From assembly GCA_021030915.1 (NCBI GenBank), contig JAGEMR010000074.1:1-64000 (forward strand): 64,000 nucleotides of DNA, written 5' to 3'. This DNA is from Astrothelium macrocarpum (taxonomy: Eukaryota; Ascomycota; Dothideomycetes; Trypetheliales; Trypetheliaceae). Made by a program: the position numbers and the translations under genes. Shown here one piece after another: positions 33,404 to 45,030 of this stretch (position 1 is its first letter; each line of letters opens with the position of its first letter). The notes beneath the pieces are model-generated. The model was not told the origin of the DNA. It made no database searches and worked only from the letters and a program-made list of their open reading frames with translations.

Positions 33404-33516
33404 TAAGCTTCGGAGTCATGACCTTAGCGAAAGCTTGAGCCTCACAATTCTTGCGGTCATCCAAACATAGACAATCCATTACTCCCTTCCAAGTATCCCA
33501 TATGCTGTAGTGCTAC

Positions 33517-35952
33517 TCATCCAAGAATGACCTCAATCCACTCCAAATTTTGCTTCTCCCACACTTTTCGTTCAATTTCTCCAGTCCCTTTCCTGTATGC
33601 AACACCGTTTTCCCATTGTATCCACATTACGTTATAGATTTCTTTCGTATCGGATGCATCACTTTCATCATCGCGCTCATTTTCTCCGTTCATCTTCACT
33701 ACAGGATCCGTCCTTTCTAAAGAGGTTTCAGATGACAAGTCACTGGCTCCCCAAAGGAAGAGTTCGGCTTTGGGGACCGTGCAGCCCAACAATGCGATGA
33801 GCTCCACGTGTGGTCGTTGCTGAAGTGTACCTGTCGTTGCACTAACATATGCTTCTTCCATTTCATCGTGGTGGAACAGTATACCGGCATGGCGTCCTTC
33901 GAACGTCATAATTCTCGTCATAGATCGAACTCTTTGGCCAAGCTTAAAAATGGCTCTGCTTGTGGTGAATGAGATGAAGGCTACAGGTGCTTTTACAGAA
34001 AGCGGCTCTCCTTCCTTGTGGAGAGGTACGGGGAACCAGAAATCTACCTGGGGTTCAGACTCATGGTTAAAGCAGGATGGCGTGGGCACATTATGTCCAA
34101 AATCAGCTCTGGCGTGCGTGGCCGGCCCGTCCGAATATGCCGACGACCAACCTTGTGGTATATTGTTTTTCGTTTCTAGTGCTGGGAGCGCATAATTGTG
34201 CCAGATGTTTTGTATCGGCTCCCTCGATCCTAAGTCATCAACGCTATAGAATTGCAACATATTGAAAGGCCTCAAAAAGTTCGCCAGTACTGGTGATGGA
34301 CCAGGGACTGTCCTTGAAGGATTCCATGAATACGGCCAAAACACCTCCGTTATCCAGCCTGCCCATGACCAACTCGGGAGAACGTTATCTGGGTAATGAT
34401 TTTTGCTCATCCTTCGTCTCATAGGCCTTTCGCCTCTTTGAGGTTGCCACAGCAGAAGTATATCGAAGAATAACTCGGGTAGTCCAGAGACCAAGCCTCC
34501 GATAAACTTCGAGCTCAACACTGTTGATACTCCAGCAAAGGCGGTAAGCGCGTCTTCAGGATACGTAAAGTCTCTGCAGTTAAAATCATTCACTAGCTCC
34601 TCATATTCCGAAAGTTGGGGTAACATTGACGCAGAAATCTTGGCTGATTTGACAACTGTTTGAAATCTATCTGCATACGATTGCAGACAATCAGAAGATT
34701 CCGACTCTTCACTCCAGTAAGCTGTCCTACAGCTCCAACGAACAGAGTCGTGCGCAAAGTAAAGGACCCGATTTGAGAAGACTTCTTCCTGAAAGGTCCA
34801 CGCCCTTGTTGACCAAGGCTTTAGTAGCGAGCTATCCCAAACTTGTTTCGAGCTTGGTTTGACCAGTTGCTGAAGCGGTGTCAGAGGCAACACTCGCTGT
34901 ACTGCATGGCGCTGATCACAAATTGTCCTAAGTCCACGGAAGCCTATGTTGGCATTCGCACCTTGAGCGGCAACAAGGGTCAGACAAGCATTGGCATATA
35001 TGGCGGCCATTGCGTTTAGCTGTGGCGTTTGATCTGCATTTTGGACAATGCACAGCGTGTCAACCCAAAGAAACCGTTCTCCTAAAGCCTGAACCAATGC
35101 TATTGCTTGTGATACAGTCTTTGACAAATTATCCGCTATTTCGTCAATATCTAACGAACCTGGTTGTAGGAGACCCTCAAGGCGGTCTTGTGTTGTGACG
35201 AAAAGATTGACATTACCCCATACATAACTCAGGGCGATATATCGGCGATTGGAAGTGGAGGCTGTGAGACACTTTTGCTGAACATCCACAAGAAGTGATG
35301 GCCCTTGGGAAAGCGATTGATGGTGACCTTTTGGACTCCGACAAATATCATGACCTTCATTGCAATCAGCAACCCATTTTCGGAGCAGAGCCAAGTCGAT
35401 CCAATGAGGGTCTACGATGCGTACTTGGGTTCGTAGGTCTGGCTTATCAAATAAGCCGGGTTTTCGATCTAGATCGAACCCTTCCCATGGGGCTTCAAGT
35501 TGGGGCAATGATCCTGCACCGTAGGCGTCTGGTTGGAAGAAAATGATATTCTGGCCGCCCGGCTTCCTTACATAGACATCTTGCGAAGCGAATTCTGGAT
35601 TAGGCGGCAAAAGTGACTTGTGATATTCGCAAGAGTCTGAAATGATATCCTCCCATTTTCCGAGGAGTTTTTGAGCACGCTGACTCCGAGGTTTGTTCAG
35701 AATTCGAATAATTTCCGTACAAGCTGGACAACCACTATCAGAACCTTCTTGCTAGAGCAGTTATCAGCACCCGCAAAATATCCCAGTTGAAAGCGGAAAT
35801 GGTACTTCAATTAGCTTGGTTCCTGTCGTGCCTGCTTGTAGCCTATAGCGAGCTTCCTGCAGTCTGTGGCGTGCTTTTGAGAGAGCTAAAGCACTCGGTA
35901 CGCTTGACATATCAATGCTCATACAAAAATTGATAGAACAAGCGAATATCAA
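33517..35952 (-). CDS. HET-domain (heterokaryon incompatibility) protein
   Basis: Exons (minus): 35952 (or internal Met at 35922/35910) to 35806, and 35751-33517; about 783-793 aa. The 54-bp intron GTACCA...GCTGATAAC...CTCTAG joins K-L-I-E to Q-E-G-S-D-S-G-C-P-A-C. N-terminal Cys pair and I-S-D-S-C-E-Y-H-K-S-L are usual in this family. The HET core follows: Y-I-A-L-S-Y-V-W-G, then D-N-L-S-K-T-V-S-Q-A-I, R-F-L-W-V-D-T-L-C-I-V-Q, M-A-A-I-Y-A-N-A-C-L-T-L-V-A and R-A-W-T-F-Q-E-E-V-F-S-N-R-V-L-Y-F. HET proteins (PF06985; TIR-like fold) trigger programmed cell death on heterokaryon or immune-type signals. The long C-terminal region has no known domain. The gene lies directly against a dead transposon and its frame is intact. 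Confidence 0.9.
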
Positions 35953-36954
35953 TCATTGTGACGCCGACGTGCGTCTCAGTATACAGTGTCTCCAGCAAAT
36001 TGCTGCGTAGTTGCTGCCCGGGAGCCAGTCCATCGCCGTATAAAGCGTTGCATTAGTGTGGCTTTAACCATTTACAAGATGGCGTCGAGCTGAGTCCGTA
36101 CGGAAGAAACCACGGGTCGGAGAACAACACTGGGAACAGAGCAAGACGAATATACGAGCCGTCGATAGATCATACACCAAGCTGCGCGGAGAAGCTACTA
36201 GCATAAGACGAAGCAAGGTCTAGCAGTGTGGAGATGGGATATGTGGTGTTCTGTCGAGCGAAACATTCTACATGGATACAGCGCTCTCTACAATTGATGT
36301 CATGCAAATTAAAGCTTTGATTTCATAGTGGAGAAGATGTCTTAAGTAGAAGCAGCAGCAGAGCAGACAGCTGCTAAGAATTTGTCTCTGTGTGCTAAAA
36401 TACTGTCTAATTATGGTGGCTAGGTGGCTTGACAACGTTTTGGGCGGCCCGTCGTCCGCCGTCTCGCGATTGAGTTTGAACTGGGCTGACATGTCATCCC
36501 TTATTGCAAATCTCATCCAGTACAATATCTGCAACCGACAAGAGCGCATCTGCTCCTTGGTCGCACTGGTGCAGTCAGGAATACATTTGAAGCGTCGTGA
36601 CGCTTGTCACATCACGATCCTCTTTGCACTGCAGGTTCGTCTTTCAGCCTCATTTTCTCACATGCAAATCTTTAGTCACTTTTCATAACTTCGCAAGCTT
36701 GTCATGCATCCACCAGTCAAAAACAGCGCTCGTCCACTCAAAAGCAGGTTTTGGCTGTGAGGACCCAGTTCCAGCGATGGCGACGTGGGACAGCAAGGCT
36801 TACAACTGAGTTCCGTTCTTCTGCAAATATGACGTTACGACGCAAACTGCGGTCAGCCTTGGGCGCTCTTGCATAACCCGTTCAGCCTGGCGAGGATGGG
36901 GAAAGATAATTGTGGATTTTTCCACATTTCAAACGATCCGTCACCCGAAACATC
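35953..36954. promoter_or_regulatory. Divergent promoter region (HET gene / Cys-rich protein gene)
   Basis: About 1 kb between divergent genes. Frames of up to 98 codons (36392) lack motifs. It must hold both promoters. No TATA box or repeat stands out. Confidence 0.4.
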
Positions 36955-39900
36955 ATGGATCTGGGTAAATTTGGTGCAACTCTAGGTTCTGCTTACCTTG
37001 AGAACAACTTGGCCCTCGCACAGCTCAATTTCGACTTTTCACTATGCAAGGTCGAGGCACCACCCGAGTACCAACCTCTTGGAGCCAGCCTCACAAGACG
37101 TCGAAGGACCGAAGCCGAAGATGGGGCTCAACACGTTACAGCACGAAAACTGGGGGCATTATTCAAACCCATTATCCCGTCAACGCCACACCTAATGAGA
37201 GCGTATGGGAAAAGAGCATCAGAAATATCTGCATGTGAGAAGGCAAATCCAAAGGGGACGAAGAACGACGGAGTTTTTGCAGCATTCGTCGGCATTGACG
37301 CTACAACAATATGGGCAGGGGCTACATCCAGTCCTGAGGCAGTGGCGAGTCATCTTTTGGTATGCTCTCAAACAATTTGGCTGCTTGTCCATCACTTACC
37401 CAGAACAGGCTTGCATGCTCGCTCGGATGTTCTCAGCTCCGGAAGCGACATCGATATGGGTCGAGCTGATCAGTGAACGTAAACGTCAGATAGAGGCCGA
37501 ATGCAATCAAGGCATGGCATTTGAATACGAACTTGTCGCTGCTGCACAAGCGGCCCGACAAGAAATATCCAGATCACAGCTTCGGAACTGGGACGCAAGT
37601 GCCAGAGCATGGTTGATGACAGCAGATGGATTCAGACTGAGAGACCATAAACAACTTATGTTGTTGGCTAAGAATTGCTCGCTGCCTGTGAACAACTGCA
37701 TGGATGTCTATACGAGTGTGACTTCCGCGTGGACGGCCACTATGACAGCAGCAGAGAACCTGATTCGTGGCGTGCCTCAACGAGTACAGAACGGGGCTAT
37801 TGTTTCAGGCCTCTCCGCTTGGCATATCTATCCAGATGTAATCATCATCATGAATCGTGAGCAGCACTCCAAATTTGGGGATCCTCTTGTTCAGACTGGC
37901 GGTCTTCTTACCATAGGGTTGCAGTCAGCAAATGAAGAGGAGAAGGGTGTTCATTGGTCTCTATCTCTTGCTCATTTGAGGTACTATGGCGACCCAGTCT
38001 TATCCACTGGTGCGACCGAGACTGGTGTCAAACGAGTAACATTCGACCAACTTGGTGTAGCCACTCTTGGTAGCATAGCTGCTGGTTGGCATTACGAAGA
38101 CGAGGCTGGTATCATTGAGATTGCTGGGTGGCTGGTGGAACTATGGGAATGCTTCGCCCGATCCTGCTTCGCTTCTGATAACCTGGAACAAGAATTCGAA
38201 AGAGTGCGATCCAGACTGGATGAAGCAAGACAAAAGCATGACATGGCCTCTTCATCATCCTCTCAAGTCGAGTGTTCCTCCGGCTGTGTAAAGTGCGGAA
38301 ACATTGTTCAGCTCGAAGTAGAGACAGACGCTTTGAAAATGAAATTGTTATCAATGCAGTCTGATCGATCACTTGTTGAGGACTTTCTGGCTTGCCGTCC
38401 AAGCTGGTTCTGGTTTCTGACGAATTCATCTCGGTCGTTGTTGAATTCCAAAGGGCAAGCACGTGAGGAATTCTTGAGATTGGCCATGTGGGGCCTACGG
38501 CGAGGTCGAATTTTTCTCGGAGAGAAAAGATGCCATTCAGCGCCCGCTTTCGGCCTGCTTAGACCCCATAACCTCTTGCCGATGTTGGACGAGGAGAGTA
38601 GAATCACAATACTTCGTCGAGCCGCTCTAGATTCCGGTTTGGATGCGTTGCCTCAGGGTAGCGTTATTATAAGATACTGTCATACAAATTTGAACGGAAT
38701 CTTGGGGAGATACGAATTCGCATCTGCGGTGCCGCATGTCCCACACCAAGACCCGAACGATCCGCAAAAAGCAGATGCCCGCCACTGTCGTTTCATTGGC
38801 TTCGTGAAATGCAATTGTGCCGGAGACTGTGATAAAAAATCCTGTTTTTGCATAATATCGGGGGCCAGGTGTACGACAAGATGCCATCCGGGTCACACTG
38901 CCCACAGACCCTGTCAAATATTCAGGCCATCTGGACATTTTTGGCAGGACGATGACAACCAAAGATGCCGTAGAATAAAAAATCTAGGTGAGGATTGCAT
39001 TTCACTGGCAGACACAACTATAGTGATGCAAGAAATGTCCGGCTATGATGCTGACGGACTAACAAATACTGGACGCGTCGACAAGTCAGCTAGCGCATTC
39101 GTCTGGGGCTCCGCACCGAGAGAAATCTGCCTCGACAGCGGATCGTCTCCGCGAAAGGATGTCGAGTTCCAGTACGTCTGTGGAGATCCACGTGAGGCCG
39201 CTATCTTTATTTGCACTGATCAAGCGCAAACCCAGAAGTCCCAAAATACAGAGAAATGGCGCATCGACTTAGATGATTTTCGTGAGATTATTCGTAGTGA
39301 CACAGCTAGCATAAATATAGGAAGACTGGTTGATTATATGACGAGGCTCAGTGTTCCATCTAGGAACGCCACGAGGCTGCGAACAGCAAGAGCTAATCAA
39401 AAGCTCAAGCCTCGATACACATATTATCGAGCCCTCATAGCCCTTGCAGCTGCAGATCAAGTTTACTCTCTCATTCCGAATACGACTGTGTGCTTAGATG
39501 TGATGCTACGTCCACTCTACAACGCACTTTGGGCTCAAAAACACCCTGACGAGTTACCACGATCAACTGGCTATTTTGACCGCTGTACAAGATCCCGGAC
39601 AAGATCCCGGCTCTCCGAGGCGGACACCTTTGCCGACTATACAGGATCTCGGCTCTCCAGGGCGGGCACCTTTGCCTGCATTGCATACTTCGACTCGGGG
39701 AATTGTAATCTACAGCCTGCCGCATTGAGCCAGGTGATGGCTATGTCCATGGGCAATTCAATCTACATTGCCACGCCTTTGCTAGACGATCCCTCTATCA
39801 TTCATCCCGAGTATGCAGTGAAGCGGGTCGTTGGAAATATAGGTCGTTCTGGGATGGCAATGCTGATTCCACCTCGGAATCCGAGGGTTAAAGTCGTTGG

Positions 39901-40441
39901 TGCGGAGACCTGGGAGGTAGTTAATCACTCGCCATTTGATGGTACTACAGAGGACCTCTTCAGTGGAACATCGATGCATCTCTCGTTTACTGGTTATGAG
40001 ATTCCCGTGTCCATCGACTCCCATGGTCAACAAGACATTGAAGCCTTTTTGCTAGAGTCCGTCATATCAGTCCATGATCAAGGCAAGTGGATCGCGGATC
40101 TCGATATCTTGAACCTTCTTGAGACCAAGGGGCGAGTAGATTGGCACGAAGCTCAATGTGAACACACCAATAAAGAGATCGATAACATGCGGCTAGCTGC
40201 CATTGACCGTTGGTCAGAGTTACTTGATGCACCTGTTCGTGCTGGTGTTGTTCGGTCTCACGGGAATTGGTTAGGCCGACTGGCTACAACCGTGACGGCA
40301 CTGCAAAAAGGGCACAATGTTTGTATTATCCAAGACGTTGCTTGCTGGGCCTGTCTACATGCACAAGGACTTGTTGAGGATGTGAAAAAGAAGAGAAGAC
40401 GCCTTCAACCCGACCATTGTTCACGAATCTTCATTTACTGA
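36955..40441 (+). CDS. Large fungal protein of unknown function with Cys-rich (CXC-like) cluster
   Basis: Exons 36955-37359 and 37409-40441 (1144-1145 aa). The 49-bp intron GTATGC...ACAG joins A-S-H-L-L to A-C-M-L-A-R-M-F. The N-terminus reads V-E-A-P-P-E-Y-Q-P-L-G and A-R-K-L-G-A-L-F-K-P, then D-A-T-T-I-W-A-G-A-T-S, a layout I recognise from an uncharacterised, multi-copy ascomycete family. The middle has W-H-I-Y-P-D-V-I-I-I and G-V-H-W-S-L-S-L-A-H-L-R-Y-Y-G-D-P. A cluster of ten-plus Cys at about 38810-38920 (K-C-N-C-A-G-D-C, K-S-C-F-C, G-A-R-C) resembles a CXC/tesmin-type zinc module. A 42-bp in-frame duplication sits at 39600-39680. No membrane segment or signal peptide was seen. Function unknown; the neighbouring HET gene makes an accessory-genome role plausible. 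Confidence 0.75.
39588..39682 (+). repeat. 42-bp in-frame tandem duplication in the Cys-rich protein gene
   Basis: Units start at 39600 (CAAGATCCCGGCTCTCCGAG) and 39642 (CAGGATCTCGGCTCTCCAGG), with an extra 12-bp stub CAAGATCCCGGA at 39588. The repeats encode S-R-L-S-E/R-A-D/G-T-F-A. Confidence 0.8.
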
Positions 40442-41447
40442 GGATTTGGATTGGTTGGTTTCATGGTCAGCACGCTCCAAAGTTCCTTATTCAATGAAAA
40501 TCTTTTTGTTGTAAGTAAAAAGTTCACGATATAGGATTTAATCCGATGGAACAGTCTGGAAAGGCAATCCATGCTTAGTCATAGCATTGCATACCACAGA
40601 TCAATTTTGAAACACTCTCAAGCCGTGCAGTCGTAATTACTGATTCTATCTGGAATGTTAGGAACATCAAGATTGGTCATCTTAATCGAGTCAGTGCGAC
40701 GAGCCGTCGCTTCTTCACTTGACTCAAGGCAGCGGTATGGCTTTCGGACGAGATAGCTCAATAACACTTAGCCTTGCAATGGCTTTCTTCTTGGTTTTGG
40801 GACATGTGCAGGCATCAGCTGTAAGGCAGAAACGAATACGTCGAGCAATGAGCTGACCGTGTCTGTGCATAGATTGACCAGACCCATGTTCATCGCCAAG
40901 TCTGGAAATCCAGCAGACAGCGAGAGAGAAAAGGCAAAAGGCAAAATCCGGAAGATGCAGGAGATAACGAAAGGCAAAAGACCAGGCCTAGGGATGCAGT
41001 CGATAGCGAAAAGCACACAAACAAATGGTCTCGTACGGATTTAGAAGATTTAGCTGAAAACCTGACCCTCCTGGGCAATAAGCATGGGTGTTTGAATAGA
41101 ACTCTCATGAATGTAAACAAAATCTTGGTTGCTATGATTTGTACATTACACCTAAGTCAGCCCAGAGCAGCGCCTCGAAACTCAGATGGGTACAGTTGGT
41201 ACTGGTTGGTGATTTCCTCCACAACAAAGGGTGACCCAAGATTCGAGGACCTATGCCACCTATTTGCATCATTGAAAGGGGCAAGTATTGAGGCGTATTA
41301 CATGTGTAGGAGCATGAAGAAGCAAGACTAGGGCCAGACGTGTGTTGCTGCATCCACTATAGAGTACTTGGAACAATGGTCAAAATTCGAGCGTAAAAGC
41401 ATGTGCAACATGCAATAATGTAAATTGAGCAAAATTCCTCGTTGTTC
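40442..41447. other. Intergenic region
   Basis: About 1 kb. A purine-rich stretch with repeated AAAGGCAAAA (40930-40985) is the only visible low-complexity feature. Frames of 60-80 codons have no recognised content. No gene supported. Confidence 0.4.
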
Positions 41448-42526
41448 TTATTTCGAACCTTTTAATTCATCCTGCGTGGCCGCCTCCATAACTTTTCGTA
41501 GGTCCTCTTCTCTCTTCTCAAAACTGGGATGGTACCGAGCCTGGTCATGCCTTGTCGATGCAGAAGGTTCTCTCTTGACATGTATACTCCATGGTTTCGC
41601 GTAAGACCTTTGGACACTTTTGACCGTATGTGCAGATGTAGAATAGTCGTTCCACCACGTTTGAAATGGGAAGCACAAACCATGCAGGAGAAATTTTGTT
41701 CTGTTTGATAGGCGTAGTATCCCTGGCAGCCGTCTAAATCTTTCGCATACATAAATGCCCAAAACAGAAGTGAATGATTATCTAGAACGAGGTCTGCTTC
41801 GCCATCGACCTTTGGTTCCAGATCATGAGTGTGTTGCAATAAAGCTTTGGCAGCAAGCAAATGTACTGTAGCAACATTTTCAGCTGAAATGACATCGAAA
41901 AGGTTCGTGTCATCAACGATTCGAATCTCTCAACTTTCTTTTCGCAATGCTTCCAATGCACCTAGTGTTGTTTGATTATCCTTCTTTTCATAGACATTCG
42001 TGATACGTAAAGATATTGTCCAGATATCCTCCTTGCCATTTGCCTCCAACACAACCGAATCAGACAAAGGTCTCGATTTTGAATAAGGTTTGACACCGCG
42101 AGTCGATTCAGCGATAATTGGAGCATCTTCCGTAGTTCTATTAAACGTCAAATCGACCATAACGCTGGAGTAGGATGTGTAAACGAGGGCTTTGACGTTT
42201 CAATTTGCTGCAGCACACTTAAGCAGATTTTGTGATCCGACCAAATTAACGTTGAGAAAAAGTGTGCTCTTCAGCCTCGTTGCCAGTCACATTGGGGGAC
42301 GCAGCATGAATCCGGGTTTGGCATTTGATCAGAGTTTGCCAATTTGTTCGGAGAGAGTTAGGTTACCAGCATGATAGATCGCTCGTTCTTGTCTATTGCG
42401 CGACGGGTTAGGTACGACTCGTGAAGACCATCCTTTGTCGTTTAGCAAAGTTGGAACGATATGAAAGTCGACAAAACCGCAACTGCTGATGACGAGAACT
42501 GTGTTGTCTATGTCTTCAGACATCAT
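41448..42526 (-). pseudogene. Decayed 3-beta-HSD / sterol C-3 dehydrogenase (ERG26-like)
   Basis: Read on the minus strand by moving between frames, the order of family motifs is intact. It starts M-S-E-D-I-D-N-T-V-L-V-I-S-S-C-G-F-V-D-F-H-I-V, where the usual G-x-x-G-F-x-G nucleotide loop is destroyed. I-H-A-A-S-P follows, then L-K-C-A-A-A-N, a stop, and V-K-A-L-V-Y-T-S. Next is V-V-L-E-A-N-G, then V-I-S-A-E-N-V-A-T-V-H-L-L-A-A-K-A-L-L-Q-H with P-K-V-D-G-E-A. The C-terminal piece ends R-E-E-D-L-R-K-V-M-E-A. Stops near 42329 and 41930 plus several frameshifts break it. Intact relatives are NAD(P)-dependent short-chain enzymes acting on sterols or 3-beta-hydroxysteroids. It lies 0.3 kb from an AT-mutated island, but its own GC is not collapsed. 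Confidence 0.8.
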
Positions 42527-43140
42527 CTTGTTTGGTAAATGATTTTGTCCTAGTTGCACGTATGAAATCAAGCTGCTCAAGGCTGCTATGAAGAGCCAGC
42601 CTACGGAGGATCGCTACGAGTAACAAAAGAGCGCGCTCGAGCCGACATGTGCATGGCAAAACGCAACATGATGGGTAATAGAAAGTGAAATGATTCGTTC
42701 ACGTTTACACAACTGGGACTTCGGGAAGATTAAACAAGGCATAAAAGAGCTAAGCTCTTTCGAGCATTCCGAACGCCCTGCATAAGTCGGATGATGCGGA
42801 TTCGGCCCAGCCCCTGAAATGGCCCACCTCCACCACTTAATTTCCTTTTAATTAATTTCGCTGAATTCGCTCCATCATCCATCATATTATTTCAATATAA
42901 CTCTCTGTGATGGAATAATAATTTCTATTATCATTGATTATAAATCTGGAATTTTTTTTTCAATAAATCAAATAATTGACGTATATGATTTATTTAAAAT
43001 CATTTTTAAAAAATATATCCGAAATTAATAAAATTTATATATTAATTATGAATATTAATAATATATAATTTTTTATCAGAAAAAATTTCTCATATAATAA
43101 ATTATTAATAAAAATAATTATGAATTTTTTTTTAATCATA
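42527..43140. mobile_element. Left part of an older AT-rich decayed repeat
   Basis: Normal DNA to ~42825, then an abrupt change to very AT-rich sequence that is interrupted at 43141 by the second pogo-type element and resumes after 45028 until ~45850. Host and insert share the same skewed composition. No coding remnant or clear terminal repeats of the host repeat could be read, so its class is unknown. Confidence 0.5.
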
Positions 43141-43201
43141 ACGTATAACACAAGCGAGTCGGCCATCCAAGCGAGTCGGCCACTTTTCCGCATTCTCGTA
43201 C
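43141..43201 (+). repeat. Left TIR with two 17-bp subterminal units
   Basis: Starts ACGTATAACACAAGCGAGTC. It carries two AAGCGAGTCGGCC units and ends TTTTCCGCATTCTCGTAC. Two T residues (CCATCC, CATTCTC) correspond to C in the right copy. Confidence 0.9.
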
Positions 43202-44950
43202 AAAGAACTCAAATAATTTAATTATAATAACATAAATTTTTCTAAATTATTCAGAATTCTCTTTTTCAGATATATCTTTAATTATAATATAGATACATGC
43301 ATTATATCCAAATTTATTATAATTATTATATCGCCGTTTATATATTTTTGATATTCTTATATAATCATCATTTTTATCTATTTTTTATTATATTATTTAT
43401 TGAAATTCTTTCTAAATCTATAAATTCTGTCCATTTTATATAGAAAAAGATTTTTTTTTAATAAACGAATTTTTTTAATTTTCCGATATCAATTAAATTT
43501 TTGATTTATCATATAAAATATTTCAATTTTTTCTTTCAAAAAAATTAATTAATATATTATTATAATCATATCATATGAAAATTGGTCAATAATAGATAAA
43601 AATTTAGATGGAAAATTATTTTAATATTATATAATTCAATTTTTGATATATTCAATTTGAAATTATATTTCAATGGAATTATTTGATATCTTTGATTCTT
43701 ATAAAAAGGGGATTCCAGAAGAATTTTCTGAAAATATAAATATATATAATTTTATATCCAATTATAAAATTATATATTCTAAATCATACGATATAAATTT
43801 TATTTTTCGAAAATTTCTTTGAACATTTGATTTTATTATAATAATCTGAAAAATCTTATAAAACGTTAGAAAAAAATCCTCTTTTAAAATATGAATAATA
43901 TATATTCATATGAGATTATCAATTATTTGGCCATATACGCATTTCAATACGCATTTCAATACACGAAAATAATCTATATCAAATGGCTATAATTTATATG
44001 ATGAATAAATAGATATATAAAATATAATAATATTATTCTTTTAATAATATAATTCAAAATTAATAAAATAATGGTTTTTATATTCATCAAAAATAAAAGA
44101 ATGATATATATTTATTATACGATTTTTAATATATCGATTAAAATATTAAATTCAATTTAAATTTCATTTATTTATTATTTAATCATTATCTGATATAATA
44201 ATTATCCAATTATATGATAATAAATTATTTTTATATTAAAATAAAAAATAATTTTTATTTATAATAATAATATACGATAAAATAATATAATTCAATACAT
44301 CTATATTTTGAATTATTATCATTCATTTTCAATTATTTTATTAAATTATATAAAATTTTTCATATTTTTTAATATTAATAATAATTATTTCTGATAAAAT
44401 TTAATCTATTAAAAATTCCATTTTATTAAAATTATAAATAATCTTTTTTTAAATATTAAATTTATTAATTATATATTATATAAGATTAAATTATTTATGA
44501 AATTTATCAGAATTTTCGTATTAAATTTTTTAATAATCGATTTTATAATTAAAATATATCCGGAATTCAGATTATCGTTGTATAAAATTAAAAATCCAAT
44601 TTTTATTTATACATAACGTATTATGATCGCGTAATAATCAATTTATTATATTTTTAATATTATAATACCGGAAAGGAAATAATCATAAATTCAAATCAAA
44701 TATATATTATATAAATATTTATTTTTCTAATTCAATAAATTTTTGATTATAAAATCGAATATTATATTATGAAAATTTTTTATATTATTGATTTTGAAAT
44801 ATCATATAAAAAATTTTATATATAATTACCATACAACGAATATTTAATTTAAAATTCTTTTAAAATATCTGAAATATAAAAATAAAATCACTTTCTTTTC
44901 AGATTTGAATTATGATAGAATATGGAGAAAATTTGATCTGAATAAGAATT

Positions 44951-45028
44951 GTACGAGAGTGCGGAAAAGTGGCCGACTCGCTTGGGTGGCCGACTCGCTT
45001 GGGTGGCCGACTCGCTTGTGTTATACGT
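44951..45028 (-). repeat. Right TIR with three 17-bp subterminal units
   Basis: Reverse complement of the left TIR plus one additional 17-bp unit. The three GGCCGACTCGCTTGGGT units are easily seen at 44970-45018 in the otherwise AT-rich island. Confidence 0.9.
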
Positions 45029-45030
45029 TA

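Larger units (their letters stand above)
43141..45028. mobile_element. Second pogo/Fot1-type element, AT-mutated, 1888 bp, nested
   Basis: Ends are ACGTATAACACAAGCGAG on both sides in inverted orientation. Left TIR 43141-43201 (61 bp); right TIR 44951-45028 (78 bp). Flanking TA at 43139-43140 and 45029-45030 marks the target duplication. Inside each TIR is a 17-bp unit (CCAAGCGAGTCGGCCAC-like), two copies on the left and three on the right, which accounts exactly for the length difference. The left copy differs from the right by C-to-T changes. The interior is AT-saturated with no readable transposase. It is inserted in another AT-rich sequence. Confidence 0.85.

Noticed and set aside
43141..45028. 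CRISPR-like array from repeated GGCCGACTCGCTTGGGT
   Set aside because: Only 2-3 directly abutting units inside TIRs of a transposon in a eukaryotic genome; no spacers.
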